Shown: positions 51,983 to 61,219, numbered from the stretch's first letter. The stretch: 64,000 nt of DNA from Tsukamurella pulmonis (GCF_900103175.1 NZ_FNLF01000002.1:682001-746000); one strand, 5' to 3'. The notes: generated from the letters alone by a model not told the origin. A program made the numbers and translations.

Positions 51983-53164
51983 CTAGCGGCTGACCGGTAG
52001 CCGGAGACCGGCCCCCGCGATCAGGTCGCGCTGGATCTCGTTGGTGCCGCCGCCGAAGGTGAGGATCAGCGAGCTGCGGTGCAGGCGTTCGATGCGGCCG
52101 CGCAGCAGCGCGCCGGGCGAGCCCGCGCGTACGACGGCCGCGGTGCCGAGCACCTCCATCAGCAGGCGGTAGCCCTCGGTGGCGTACTCGGTACCGAAGA
52201 CCTTCGTGGCGGAGGCGTCGGCCGGACCGAGCTCGCTGTGGTCCGCGGCCCACGCGATCTTCCAGTTCCGTAGTTTGAGGTACTGCGCATGGGCGTAGAC
52301 CCGGGCGAGGTGCGTGCGCACCCACTCCGCGTCGATGACGCGGGAGCCGTCGGCGAGCTTGGTGTTCTGCGCCCAGTGCCGCACTTGTCGCTCCGAATCG
52401 AGCAGCGGTGCGGCGGAGGTCAGTGCGACGCGCTCGTGGTTGAGCTGATTGGTGATGAGCTTCCAGCCGCCGTGCAGATCACCCACCACCGACGTCGTGG
52501 GGACGCGCACGTCCTGGTAGTAGGTGGCGGAGGTGCCCGGCCCGGCGACGGTGTGCACCTTGGTCCAGGAGAATCCCTGGGAGTCTGTGGGCACCACCAG
52601 GATCGACACGCCGCGGTGTCGCTGGGCCTCGGGATCCGTGCGCGCCGCCAGCCAGATGTAGTCCGCGTACTCGATGAGCGAGGTCCACATCTTCTGGCCG
52701 TTGATGACGAAGTCGTCGCCGTCGCGGACGGCGCGGGTGCGCAGCGCCGCCAGGTCGGTGCCGGCTTCCGGCTCGGAGTAGCCGATGGAGAAGTGCGTCT
52801 CGCCGGCGGCGATGCCGGGCAGCAACTCGGCCTTCTGCTCCGCGGTGCCGCCGGCCATGATCGCGGGGCCCACCGTGTTCACCGTGAGGAACGGGACGGG
52901 CACGCCGGCGACGGCGGCCTCGTCGGTGAAGATCAGCTGGTCGAGCATGGGGCGGGCCTGCCCGCCGTACTCCTGCGGCCAGCCGATGGCCAGCCACCCG
53001 TCCTTGCCGAGCGTGCGGGTGATCTCCTTGTAGACCTCGCCGTCGCCGTACTCGCCACCGGGGCCCAGAAGCGCCTCGCGCCGTTCGGGCGTCATCAGCT
53101 GGGCGAAGTAGGCCCGCAGCTCGGCGCGCAGCTCCTGCTGTTCCGGCGCATAGTCGATCCGCAT
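51983..53164 (-). CDS. fadE26: Acyl-CoA dehydrogenase FadE26 (ChsE4)
   Basis: This is a 393-aa acyl-CoA dehydrogenase. FAD/substrate motifs FSIGYSEPEAGTDLAAL and INGQKMWTSLIEYADYIWLAAR, and the C-terminal FGGGTNEIQRDLIA. It pairs with FadE27 in side-chain beta-oxidation. The start at 53164 follows a perfect KstR palindrome at 53175-53188. It is the first gene of the operon to fadD17 and is divergent from an SDR. Confidence 0.88.
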   Translation of the reverse strand: MRIDYAPEQQELRAELRAYFAQLMTPERREALLGPGGEYGDGEVYKEITRTLGKDGWLAIGWPQEYGGQARPMLDQLIFTDEAAVAGVPVPFLTVNTVGPAIMAGGTAEQKAELLPGIAAGETHFSIGYSEPEAGTDLAALRTRAVRDGDDFVINGQKMWTSLIEYADYIWLAARTDPEAQRHRGVSILVVPTDSQGFSWTKVHTVAGPGTSATYYQDVRVPTTSVVGDLHGGWKLITNQLNHERVALTSAAPLLDSERQVRHWAQNTKLADGSRVIDAEWVRTHLARVYAHAQYLKLRNWKIAWAADHSELGPADASATKVFGTEYATEGYRLLMEVLGTAAVVRAGSPGALLRGRIERLHRSSLILTFGGGTNEIQRDLIAGAGLRLPVSR

Positions 53165-53174
53165 GGCGCCACTG

Positions 53175-53188
53175 TAGAACAAGTTCTA
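53175..53188. promoter_or_regulatory. KstR operator before fadE26
   Basis: TAGAACAAGTTCTA is a perfect palindrome identical to the site at 23851. It ends 11 nt from the fadE26 start and probably also serves the divergent SDR. Confidence 0.85.
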
Positions 53189-53253
53189 GAAAAGCGGAAC
53201 GAAACCGCGGTCTCGGCAGTATTTTCCTTAGGTGGAGGAGCGCGTGCTCCGCG

Positions 53254-53267
53254 GTGAACAGGTTCTC
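53254..53267. promoter_or_regulatory. Weak second KstR half-match
   Basis: The core GAACAGGTTC fits AACNNGTT but both outer bases fail. It sits 19 nt before the ATG at 53286 and favours that start over the GTG at 53232. Confidence 0.3.
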
Positions 53268-53285
53268 GAAATCGAAGGGTTGCAG

Positions 53286-54176
53286 ATGACGCAGGCAGAC
53301 GTGGCGAGCCTCGAAGGCAAGGTGGCGATCGTGACCGGCGCCGGAGCCGGCCTCGGCCGTGCGGAGGCGTTGGCACTCGCCCGCGGGGGTGCCGCCGTCG
53401 TCGTGGGCGACGTCGCGCCCGCGGCCGAGGAGGTGGTCGAGCAGATCCGGGCCGACGGCGGTCGCGCCGCGCTGGTGCTCGGCGATTCGGGCGATCGTGA
53501 GACCGCGGACGCGCTGATGGCAGCGGCCGAGGGGCTCGGTGGCGTGCACATCGTGGTCAACAACGCGGGCTTCTGCCGGGACAAGATGATCTTCTCGATG
53601 ACCGACGACGAGTTCGATTCGGTGGTCCGGGTGCACCTGCGCGGGCACTTCCTGCTCTCGCGCAACGCGTCGGCCTACTGGCGCGATGCCGCCAAGGCGT
53701 CGGGCGGTGAGGTCTACGGCCGCGTCATCAACACCTCGTCGGAGGCCTTCCTGTTCGGTTCCGTCGGGCAGCCGAACTACGCCGCCGCCAAGGCGGGCAT
53801 CGCAGCGCTGACCATCGCCACCGCCCGCGGCCTGGGCCGGTACGGCGTGCGGGCCAACGCGATCTGTCCCCGGGCCCGTACCGCCATGACCGAGGGCGTC
53901 TTCGGCGACGCCCCGGACGGCACCGTCGATCCGCTGTCGGTCGACCACGTCGCGCGGTTCGTGCGCTTCCTCGCCGGACCCGAGGCCGCGAAGGTCAACG
54001 GCCAGGTCTTCGTGGTGCACGGGGGAATGGTCGCCCTGATGGCGCCGCCCAGCCTGGAGGCCCGCTTCGACGCGGACGGCGGGCAGTGGGACGAGGTCGG
54101 GCTCGCCGCAGCGGTGGGCGGCTACTTCGCGGACCGCGACGACCGGATGTTCGTCGCCGCACAACTGGAGGGCTGA
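53286..54176 (+). CDS. SDR-family oxidoreductase, Rv3502c-like
   Basis: This is a 296-aa SDR with VTGAGAGLGRAEALALARGG, NNAGFCRDKM, and YAAAKAGI. It resembles the 8566 SDR (same MFE-type subfamily, LRGHFLLSRNASAYWRD against LKGHFAMLRHAAAYWRD), so the two look like paralogues. The position beside fadE26-fadE27-fadD17 matches Rv3502c. It probably oxidises a 3-hydroxyacyl steroid-CoA. An upstream GTG at 53232 would lengthen it by 18 residues. Confidence 0.75.
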   Translation: MTQADVASLEGKVAIVTGAGAGLGRAEALALARGGAAVVVGDVAPAAEEVVEQIRADGGRAALVLGDSGDRETADALMAAAEGLGGVHIVVNNAGFCRDKMIFSMTDDEFDSVVRVHLRGHFLLSRNASAYWRDAAKASGGEVYGRVINTSSEAFLFGSVGQPNYAAAKAGIAALTIATARGLGRYGVRANAICPRARTAMTEGVFGDAPDGTVDPLSVDHVARFVRFLAGPEAAKVNGQVFVVHGGMVALMAPPSLEARFDADGGQWDEVGLAAAVGGYFADRDDRMFVAAQLEG

Positions 54177-54178
54177 TC

Positions 54179-54952
54179 ATGACGAGCACGACGGGAAGAC
54201 TGAGCGGCAAGCGGGCGCTCATCACCGGAGCCGCCCGCGGGCAGGGCGCCGCCGTGGCGCGGCGATTCGTCGCAGAGGGCGCGCGCGTGCTGCTCGGCGA
54301 CGTGCTGGACGAGCAGGGCGAGGCGCTGGCCGCCGAGCTCGGCGACGCGGCCGTCTACCGCCACCTCGACGTGACGAGCGAGGACGACTGGGCGGCCGCC
54401 GTGGCGCAGGTGCAGGCCCGCTTCGGTGGCCTCGATGTGTTGGTCAACAACGCGGGCGTGCTGTTCTTCTCGGCGCTCGAACAGACCGCTCTCGCCGATT
54501 ACGAACGGGTGATCCGCATCAACCAGTTCGGCTGTTTCCTCGGGATGCGCGCCGCCGTGGAGCCGATGAAGGCCGCCGGGGGCGGCTCGATCGTCAACAC
54601 CTCCTCGGTCGAGGGGCTGGGCGGCATGCCGTACCTGACCGCTTACACGGCGAGTAAGTTCGCCATCCGCGGCATGACGAAGGCCGCTGCGATGGAGCTG
54701 GGGCAGTACGGCATCAGGGTGAACTCGGTGCATCCGGGCATGATCGACACCGCGATGGTGGCGGACGCGCTGGGCGGCAACGAGCCGCCGACGGACTGGC
54801 TCAAACAGCGACTTCCCATCGGGCGCCAGGGCAGCGCCGACGAGATCGCCGCGCTGGTGCTGTTCGTCGCCTCCGACGAGGCCAGCTACAGCACCGGCGC
54901 GGAGTTCGTGGCCGACGGCGGCGCCACCGCCACGCACGCGCTGAAGCTCTAG
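54179..54952 (+). CDS. SDR-family oxidoreductase (3-alpha/20-beta-HSD-like)
   Basis: This is a 257-aa classical SDR: TGAARGQGAAVARRFVAEGA, NNAGV, NTSSVEG, and the catalytic YTASK. The GQG glycine motif and WLKQRLPIGR segment resemble 3-alpha,20-beta-hydroxysteroid dehydrogenases. It follows the previous SDR after 2 nt and is followed directly by an NTF2-like gene, so the three form an operon. A steroid substrate is probable but unproven. Confidence 0.72.
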   Translation: MTSTTGRLSGKRALITGAARGQGAAVARRFVAEGARVLLGDVLDEQGEALAAELGDAAVYRHLDVTSEDDWAAAVAQVQARFGGLDVLVNNAGVLFFSALEQTALADYERVIRINQFGCFLGMRAAVEPMKAAGGGSIVNTSSVEGLGGMPYLTAYTASKFAIRGMTKAAAMELGQYGIRVNSVHPGMIDTAMVADALGGNEPPTDWLKQRLPIGRQGSADEIAALVLFVASDEASYSTGAEFVADGGATATHALKL

Positions 54953-55639
54953 ATGCCCGGCACCGAAGCGATCCGGCGGGTGGTGGAGGCATCGCCCGCC
55001 GCCGTCGCCGCGCACGACAAAGGGGCCTGGACCGCGCTGTTCGCGCCGGGTGGAGCCGTTCACGACCCCGTCGGCCCGCCGCCGCAGACGGACCCGGCGG
55101 CGATCGCACGCTTCTACGACATGTTCATCGCGCCCAACCGCATCGCCTTCGAGGTGGAACACGACCTCATCGTCCCGGGTGACGACGAGGGGCTCATGAT
55201 CCGCGATCTCACGGTGCACACCACCATGAGCACCGGTGTCACCCTGCACATTCCGATGCATCTGCGCTACACCGTGGTCGATGGACCGGACGGCGCCGCC
55301 ATCACCGGCCTGTACGCCCACTGGGAGCTGCGCGGGATGATCACCGCCCTTCTGCTCTCCGGTCCGCGTGGGCTGGCCGCCGGAACCCTGTTGGGTCCGC
55401 GGCTGTTCCGCACTCTGGGTGCCCGCACCGCCCTCGGCTTCCTCGGTGGAATGCGCGGCGTCGGCGGCAAGGGCCGGCGGCGGGTCGCCGAGCTGCTGCA
55501 CCTGCGCGGGCTGCAGGTGGGCAAGGTGCTCGCGTCGGGACCGATGGTCACGGCCACCGTGTACGACGGTGCGCGCCGCGGCCTCGCCGTCGTCGACTTC
55601 AGCGTCCCCGGGGACCCGGACCCGGTCCTGCACTTCTAA
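54953..55639 (+). CDS. NTF2-like / SnoaL-like (ketosteroid-isomerase fold) protein
   Basis: This is a 228-aa protein. Residues 1-120 look like an NTF2/SnoaL cone fold (ASPAAVAAHDKGAWTALFAPGGAVHDPVGP at the start). A C-terminal part with hydrophobic, glycine-rich helices (LLLSGPRGLAAGTLLGPRLFRTLG) is unusual for the family. It could be a steroid isomerase or binding protein. The ATG directly follows the SDR stop (TAGATG). Its last 41 nt overlap the convergent TetR gene. Confidence 0.58.
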   Translation: MPGTEAIRRVVEASPAAVAAHDKGAWTALFAPGGAVHDPVGPPPQTDPAAIARFYDMFIAPNRIAFEVEHDLIVPGDDEGLMIRDLTVHTTMSTGVTLHIPMHLRYTVVDGPDGAAITGLYAHWELRGMITALLLSGPRGLAAGTLLGPRLFRTLGARTALGFLGGMRGVGGKGRRRVAELLHLRGLQVGKVLASGPMVTATVYDGARRGLAVVDFSVPGDPDPVLHF

Positions 55640-56285
55640 CGGCTCCGCCCAGGATCGGTCGCAGCGCGAGGGGTGGGCCAGGGGGCAGCGGTGCACCGTC
55701 GGACACGGCGAAGGCACGGAGGAGGTGCGCCGCCAGCCTCGGCGATGCCTCTGGCGGGACCCCGCCGTCGGCGACGAGCCCGGCGTTGGAGAGGAACGCG
55801 AGAACCAGGTCGGCGCCGGTGACGTCGGGACGCACGACGCCAGCGCTGCGGCACCGGCCGACGAGTGCGTCCAGCGCACGTTCCGCGTCGTCGACCGTTG
55901 CGGAACCGGCGGCATGGGGATTCCGGTCGAGGAACGCCCGGGTGAATCCGCGATCGCTGGCCTGCAACGCGAAGACCGTGTGCACCAGGGCGCTCAGGCC
56001 GTGCCAGGGGTCGGGATCGGCGAGGGCGTCGTCGAGCGCACGCGTGCAAGCGCCGAACTGCTCCTGGAAGGCCTCGGCCACGAGATGCTCGCGCGAGGGG
56101 AAGCGGCGGTGCAGCGTCGCGACGCCGACCCCGGCCCGGCGGGCGACCGCACTGAGCGGAGCATCGACCCCGCGGGCCGTGAAGACCTCCTGGGCCGCGC
56201 GCACGATCCGCTCCCGGTTACGCCGCGCGTCGGTCCGCAACGCGGGCTGCGTGCCGGCCGCTAGGTGAGACGGATCGGCGTCCAT
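55599..56285 (-). CDS. TetR-family transcriptional regulator
   Basis: This is a 228-aa TetR protein. HTH at about residues 20-62: RERIVRAAQEVFTARGVDAPLSAVARRAGVGVATLHRRFPSREHL. The C-terminal ligand domain ends in a Pro/Gly-rich tail. It is divergent from the MDR oxidoreductase at 56344 (58-nt gap) and likely represses it and itself. The ligand is unknown. Confidence 0.82.
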   Translation of the reverse strand: MDADPSHLAAGTQPALRTDARRNRERIVRAAQEVFTARGVDAPLSAVARRAGVGVATLHRRFPSREHLVAEAFQEQFGACTRALDDALADPDPWHGLSALVHTVFALQASDRGFTRAFLDRNPHAAGSATVDDAERALDALVGRCRSAGVVRPDVTGADLVLAFLSNAGLVADGGVPPEASPRLAAHLLRAFAVSDGAPLPPGPPLALRPILGGAVRSAGPGPGPRGR

Positions 56286-56343
56286 GCCTCTCACTTTATC
56301 CGCAGGAGGAAGCCGCGACGGGTGGCCGGCTGTTCCCCCGGGT

Positions 56344-57345
56344 ATGACACACGACGAATCCACGATGCGCGCGGCCCTGTTCGATCGGTACGGCCCACCC
56401 GACGTGCTCTACGCGGGTACCGTGCCGTTACCCGCGATCGGCCCCGATGACGTGCTGGTGCGTGTCCGGGCGGTGTCGGTGAACGGTGGCGAGCTCCTGC
56501 TCCGCTCCGGGGCCGTGCCGCGCTGGCTGCTGCGCGGCCCGTTCCCCCGGCGGACCGGACTCGACTTCGTCGGGGACGTCGCCGCGATCGGGGTGAGGGC
56601 GTCCGGGTACGCCGTCGGAGACCGAGTCTGGGGCCTGCTCAGCGAGAAACCCGACGCAACGGGGCAGGCGCTGCGGAGCCTCGCGGAGTACGTCGCCGTC
56701 CGACCCGCGCAGATCGCCGCCGCACCGGCATCGCTGACGCCGATCGAGGCTGCGACGCTCCCCGTCGGCGGGCTCACGGCGCTGCTCGCGCTGCGGCGCG
56801 AGGCCGGGCTGCGGTCGGGTGAGAGCGTGTTGGTGCGCGGTGCGGCGGGCGGCGTGGGCAGTGCCGCCGTCCAGGTCGCCAGAGCGCTCGGCGCGGGGCC
56901 GGTCACGGGGCTGGCCGCGGCCGGCGCGGCCGACTTCGTGACCGGTCTCGGCGCGGATCGCGTTGTCGACTACCGCCGGGCCGAGCACGCGGACCTCGGC
57001 CGATTCGACGTCGTGATCGACACCGTCGGTACCGACCTGCGTGCGTTCCGGCGCCTGCTCACCTCCACCGGACGCATGGTCACGGTCCGGTTCGACACGG
57101 AGAACCCGGTGCGGAGTCTGGCGACGATCGCGACCTCCGTGGTGCACGGTTCGCGGCGCATCCGGTTCTTCCGCGGTGGCCCCGATTCCGCCCTGCTCGC
57201 CGAGGTCGCGCGGATGGCCGAGGCCGGCGCACTGCGGCCGGTCCTCGATGAGACGTACCGGCTCGCCGATGTCGCGGGCGCGCATCGCCGGCTCGAGGCC
57301 GGGGGCGTCCGCGGCAAGGTGGTCGTCGACGTGGACCGGGACTAG
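56344..57345 (+). CDS. Zinc-independent MDR/quinone-oxidoreductase-like protein
   Basis: This is a 333-aa medium-chain dehydrogenase/reductase. GLDFVGDVAAIG, NADPH motif VRGAAGGVGSAAVQVARALG, and VIDTVGTDLRAFRRLLTSTGRMVTV. No zinc-binding cysteines are visible, as in quinone oxidoreductases. It is divergent from the TetR gene, which probably controls it, and overlaps the IclR stop by 4 nt at its end. Substrate unknown. Confidence 0.78.
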   Translation: MTHDESTMRAALFDRYGPPDVLYAGTVPLPAIGPDDVLVRVRAVSVNGGELLLRSGAVPRWLLRGPFPRRTGLDFVGDVAAIGVRASGYAVGDRVWGLLSEKPDATGQALRSLAEYVAVRPAQIAAAPASLTPIEAATLPVGGLTALLALRREAGLRSGESVLVRGAAGGVGSAAVQVARALGAGPVTGLAAAGAADFVTGLGADRVVDYRRAEHADLGRFDVVIDTVGTDLRAFRRLLTSTGRMVTVRFDTENPVRSLATIATSVVHGSRRIRFFRGGPDSALLAEVARMAEAGALRPVLDETYRLADVAGAHRRLEAGGVRGKVVVDVDRD

Positions 57346-58097
57346 TCGCGCGAGCCGGCGACGCGGGAGAGGGTGAGGGCGGCGGCGCGCACGGCGGGGC
57401 CCACGCGCTCCGGCCGCATCCGCGTACTCCAGCCGGCCACGGAGATCGCGGCGACGGGGGTGCCGTCGGCGTAGAGGATCGGGCAGGCCACGCAGACGGT
57501 GCCGTGGCCGGACTCCTCGCGCTCGTAGGCCACGCCCTCGTCGCGGATGCGCTGCAGCTGCCGGCGCAGGAGCGACGGCGATTCGATGGTCCGCGTGCTC
57601 AGGCGCGGCAGTCCGGTCGCGAGCACCGCGGCGAGCGCGGCCTCGTCGGCGAAGGCGAGGATCGCCTTGCCGACTCCGGTGGCGTGCGCGGGCATCCGGC
57701 CGCCCACGCGGGAAGGCAGATTCGGCGCGTCGGGGCCGGGGAGGACCTCGAAGTAGACGACCTCTGTGCCCTCGAGACGGGCCAGGTGGACGGTGTTGCG
57801 CGTGGCCGAGCGGAGGTCGGCGAGCACGGGCCGAGCGGCGTCGACGAGGTCGCGGTGCCCCGTGGCGAGTTGGCCGATCTCGAACAGGCGCAGGCCGAGC
57901 CGGAGGTCGGTGCCGGAGCGCTCCAACAGTCCGGCCGCCACGAGATGTCCGGTGAGGCGGTGCACCGTCGACTTGGGCAGTCCCGTGCGCCGCGCCAGCT
58001 CGGAGACGCCGAGCCCGCCGTCGCCGGGGCGGTACGCCGATAGCAACGCGGAGATCCGGTCGACGGTGGCGCCGTCGTTCCGCTCAGCGGGACACAT
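57342..58097 (-). CDS. IclR-family transcriptional regulator
   Basis: This is a 251-aa IclR regulator. Winged HTH at about 10-65 ([32 protein letters not shown]). Effector domain with [20 protein letters not shown]-like and GVGKAILAF segments and [15 protein letters not shown]. It is divergent from hsaG-hsaF with only 39 nt between, so it probably controls them. In M. tuberculosis these genes answer to KstR instead. Confidence 0.82.
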   Translation of the reverse strand: MCPAERNDGATVDRISALLSAYRPGDGGLGVSELARRTGLPKSTVHRLTGHLVAAGLLERSGTDLRLGLRLFEIGQLATGHRDLVDAARPVLADLRSATRNTVHLARLEGTEVVYFEVLPGPDAPNLPSRVGGRMPAHATGVGKAILAFADEAALAAVLATGLPRLSTRTIESPSLLRRQLQRIRDEGVAYEREESGHGTVCVACPILYADGTPVAAISVAGWSTRMRPERVGPAVRAAALTLSRVAGSRD

Positions 58098-58136
58098 GCC
58101 TTGAGTATGAGGGCCGCGGGGACGCATCGTCGGGAT

Positions 58137-59045
58137 ATGACGGAGAAAGTGACCGCGGCCATCGTCGGCCCGGGCAACATCGGAACGGACCTGCTGGCCA
58201 AACTGCGGCGCAGCGAGCACGTGGACGTGCGCTACATGGTGGGCGTGGACCCGGAATCGGACGGTCTCAAGCGTGCCGCCGAGCTCGGGCTCGAGACGTC
58301 GGCGGAGGGGGTGGACTGGCTGCTCTCGCGACCGGAACCGCCGCAGTTGGTGTTCGAGGCGACGTCGGCGAAGGCGCACCGCGCCAACGCTCCGCGCTAC
58401 GCGGAGGCGGGCATCGTCGCCGTCGACCTGACGCCCGCCGCGGTCGGTCCCCTGGCGTGCCCGGTGGTCAATCTGGAGTCGCAGCTGGACGCACCCAACG
58501 TCAACATGATCACCTGCGGCGGCCAGGCGACGATCCCGATCGTGCACGCCGTCAGCCGCGTGACGCCGGTGAGCTATGCGGAGATCGTCGCGTCGGTGTC
58601 CTCGCGCTCCGCCGGCCCCGGCACCCGCGCCAACATCGACGAGTTCACCGAGACCACCGCCCGTGCGATCGAGGAGGTCGGCGGCGCGGCCAAGGGCAAG
58701 GCGATCATCATCATCAACCCGGTCGAGCCGCCGATGATCATGCGCGACACCGTGTTCTGCGCCATCGACCCCGACGCCGACCGTGCGGCGATCACCGCCT
58801 CGATCGAGAAGATGGTGGAGGACGTTCAGGTCTACGTTCCGGGCTACACGCTCAAGGCTCCGCCGCAGTACGACGAGCCCCGGCCCGGCTGGGAGGGCAA
58901 GGCCCGCGTCGCGGTCTTCCTCGAGGTCGCGGGCAACGGCGACTACCTGCCCACCTACGCGGGCAACCTCGACATCATGACCGCCGCGGCCGCGCGCGCG
59001 GGCGAGCTGCTGGCGCAGCGCATTCTGGCAGGAGTGAAGGCATGA
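58137..59045 (+). CDS. hsaG: Acetaldehyde/propionaldehyde dehydrogenase (acylating) HsaG
   Basis: This is a 302-aa acylating aldehyde dehydrogenase. NAD motif [14 protein letters not shown], catalytic Cys in [13 protein letters not shown], and [16 protein letters not shown]. With HsaF it forms a complex that channels propanal (or acetaldehyde) into the CoA thioester at the end of A/B-ring degradation. It overlaps hsaF by ATGA. MhpF/BphJ-type homologues from aromatic pathways look alike; the steroid setting favours HsaG. Confidence 0.83.
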   Translation: MTEKVTAAIVGPGNIGTDLLAKLRRSEHVDVRYMVGVDPESDGLKRAAELGLETSAEGVDWLLSRPEPPQLVFEATSAKAHRANAPRYAEAGIVAVDLTPAAVGPLACPVVNLESQLDAPNVNMITCGGQATIPIVHAVSRVTPVSYAEIVASVSSRSAGPGTRANIDEFTETTARAIEEVGGAAKGKAIIIINPVEPPMIMRDTVFCAIDPDADRAAITASIEKMVEDVQVYVPGYTLKAPPQYDEPRPGWEGKARVAVFLEVAGNGDYLPTYAGNLDIMTAAAARAGELLAQRILAGVKA

Positions 59046-60091
59046 CCGGCATCAACGGCGAGCTCTGGAACGATCCGAACCGCGACGTGCGCATCGTCGA
59101 CACGTCGCTGCGCGACGGCAGCCACGCGATGGCGCACCAGTTCACCGAGCAGAACGTGCGGGACACCGTGCGCGCCCTCGACGACGCGGGCATCTCGCTC
59201 ATCGAGGTGACCCACGGCGACGGCCTCGGCGGCAGCACGTTCAACTACGGCTTCTCGCTGGTCGACGAGCGCAAGCTCATCGCCGCCGCCGTCGACGAGG
59301 CGCAGCAGGCGAAGATCGCCGTGCTCATGCTCCCGGGACTCGGCACCGTCGAGGACATCCGCGTGGCGGCCGACCTCGGCGCCGGTGCGCTGCGCATCGC
59401 GACGCACTGCACCGAGGCGGACGTCTCGATCCAGCACTTCGGCGCCGCTCGGGAACTGGGCCTCGAGACCGTCGGCTTCCTCATGCTCTCGCACATGTCC
59501 ACGCCGGAGGCGCTGGCGAAGCAGGCGCGGATCATGGCCGACGCCGGCTGCCAGTGCGTGTACGTCGTCGACTCCGCCGGCGCGCTGATCCTTGAGGACG
59601 CCGGCGACCGCGTCGCCGCGTTGGTCGCGGAGCTGGGGGAGGACGCGCAGGTGGGATACCACGGGCACCAGAACCTCAGCTTCGGCGTCGCCAACTCCGT
59701 GCTCGCGTACCGGGCGGGCGCGAAGCAGATCGACGGCTCGCTGCTGGCCCTCGGCGCCGGCGCGGGCAATTCACCGACCGAGGTCCTCTCGGCCGCCTTC
59801 GAGAAGCTGGGCGTGCGCACCGGCACCGACAAGGACGCGCTCATGGCCGCGGCGGAGGACGTGGTGAAGCCCTACATCACCCGGCTGCCGGTCATGGACC
59901 GCAGTTCGATCGTCCAGGGCGCGGCGGGTGTGTACTCCAGCTTCCTGCTGCATGCGGAGCGGGCCGCGGAGCGCTACGGCGTCCCCGCGTACGAGATCCT
60001 CTACGAGTGCGGTCGCCGCGGCTACGTCGGCGGCCAGGAGGACATGATCATCGCCATCGCGGTGGAGATGTCCGCGGCCCAGAAGGTCTGA
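59042..60091 (+). CDS. hsaF: 4-Hydroxy-2-oxovalerate/hexanoate aldolase HsaF
   Basis: This is a 349-aa DRE-TIM aldolase. [20 protein letters not shown] carries the metal-binding Asp and catalytic Arg; YVVDSAGAL and [16 protein letters not shown] carry the metal-binding histidines. It cleaves 4-hydroxy-2-oxohexanoate to pyruvate and propanal, passed to HsaG. A very long hairpin terminator follows 45 nt downstream. Confidence 0.85.
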   Translation: MTGINGELWNDPNRDVRIVDTSLRDGSHAMAHQFTEQNVRDTVRALDDAGISLIEVTHGDGLGGSTFNYGFSLVDERKLIAAAVDEAQQAKIAVLMLPGLGTVEDIRVAADLGAGALRIATHCTEADVSIQHFGAARELGLETVGFLMLSHMSTPEALAKQARIMADAGCQCVYVVDSAGALILEDAGDRVAALVAELGEDAQVGYHGHQNLSFGVANSVLAYRAGAKQIDGSLLALGAGAGNSPTEVLSAAFEKLGVRTGTDKDALMAAAEDVVKPYITRLPVMDRSSIVQGAAGVYSSFLLHAERAAERYGVPAYEILYECGRRGYVGGQEDMIIAIAVEMSAAQKV

Positions 60092-60136
60092 CCGCGGGCC
60101 CGGCGTCGCCCGCGCGGCACCGTCGGGCCTCCCCCT

Positions 60137-60204
60137 CCTGACTTAACAGCAGTAGAGCCCTGATCTTCCGGCGAAGATCAGGGCTCCACTGCTGTTAAGT
60201 CAGG
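60137..60204. terminator. Long bidirectional hairpin terminator
   Basis: A 31-bp stem with a single mismatch (60137-60167 against 60174-60204) lies between convergent hsaF and the ferredoxin gene. It shares ACAGCAGnAGAGCCCTGATC with the terminator at 19526. Confidence 0.85.
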
Positions 60205-60213
60205 AAAGGGGGC

Positions 60214-60402
60214 TCAGTATTCGATGCGGATGGCCTGCGTGGGGCACTGGCTGGCCGCGTACTCGATGTCCTCGCGGTCGGCGTCGGTGAGGCCCTCGTC
60301 GGTGGCCTCGGCGAAGCCTTCGTCGTTGACCTCGAAGACGTCGGGGCGGATGCCCTCGCAGACGCCGAATCCGGTGCACGCATCGCCGATGATGATCTTC
60401 AT
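60214..60402 (-). CDS. Small ferredoxin, [3Fe-4S] type (FdxD-like)
   Basis: This is a 62-aa ferredoxin. Cysteines at 9, 15 and 53 (DACTGFGVCEG and SQCPTQAI) fit a single-cluster ferredoxin in which the usual second cysteine is replaced, here by Phe12. Such proteins pass electrons to P450s such as CYP125. It follows hsaE by 21 nt and is probably co-transcribed under the KstR site at 61220. Confidence 0.82.
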   Translation of the reverse strand: MKIIIGDACTGFGVCEGIRPDVFEVNDEGFAEATDEGLTDADREDIEYAASQCPTQAIRIEY

Positions 60403-60423
60403 GTTCTTCTCCGTTCGGGTCTT

Positions 60424-61209
60424 TCAGGGGGCGAGTACGGCCGTCACGGAGCCCAGCGGGCCCATGTCGGCGACGACGGTGTCTCCGGCGCGCACCGGCT
60501 CGGCGCGCGTCATCGAGCCGGGTAGTACGACGTGGCCGGGCTCGAGGGTGGTGCCCAGCGGGCCGACGGTGTTCGCGAGCCAGACGAGCGCGTTGATCGG
60601 CGAGCCGAGGACGGCGCCGCCCGCGCCGGTGCCCACCTGCTCGCCGCTGATCCGGAAGGTGCACCCGACGGTGCGCAGGTCGATGTCGGTCAGCCGGGTG
60701 GGCCGGCTGCCCAGGACCACGCCGCCCGAAGAGGCGTTGTCTGCCACGGTGTCGACGATGGAGATGTTCCAGTCCTTGATCCGCGAGTCCACCACCTCGA
60801 GGGCGGGCACCACGAAGTCCACGGCGCGGATCGCGTCCGCCACCGTGACACCGGGGCCGCGCAGTTCTCGGCCGAGGACGAAGGCGATCTCCGGCTCGAT
60901 CCGCGGCTGCATCCACGACGAGGTGTCGATCGGCATCTGCTCCAAGTGGAACATCGACGCCGTGAGGTGACCGAAATCAGGTTCGTAGACGTTCATCTGG
61001 CGCTGCATCGCGAGCGAGGCGAGCCCCACCTTGTGGCCCTTGACCGCGTCGCCCGCGGCCTCCCAGCGGCGCACCTGCTCCTGCTGGATGCGGTACGCGT
61101 CGGTGACCGTGGCATCGGGGAACATGCCGATGATCGGGTCGATCGGCGCGCATGCGGCGTACGCGCCGAGCAGCGCGTCGGCGGCGGCGGAGACAGCGGA
61201 ATCGTCCAT
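60424..61209 (-). CDS. hsaE: 2-Hydroxypentadienoate/hexadienoate hydratase HsaE
   Basis: This is a 261-aa hydratase of the MhpD/fumarylacetoacetase-like family. GHKVGLASLAMQRQMNV, the metal-binding RIEPEIAFVLGRELRGP, and ALEVVDSRIKDW. It hydrates 2-hydroxyhexa-2,4-dienoate to the substrate of HsaF. Length equals Rv3536c. A KstR palindrome lies 11 nt before its start. Unlike M. tuberculosis it is not in one operon with hsaF and hsaG. Confidence 0.85.
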   Translation of the reverse strand: MDDSAVSAAADALLGAYAACAPIDPIIGMFPDATVTDAYRIQQEQVRRWEAAGDAVKGHKVGLASLAMQRQMNVYEPDFGHLTASMFHLEQMPIDTSSWMQPRIEPEIAFVLGRELRGPGVTVADAIRAVDFVVPALEVVDSRIKDWNISIVDTVADNASSGGVVLGSRPTRLTDIDLRTVGCTFRISGEQVGTGAGGAVLGSPINALVWLANTVGPLGTTLEPGHVVLPGSMTRAEPVRAGDTVVADMGPLGSVTAVLAP

Positions 61210-61219
61210 GATCGAATAC

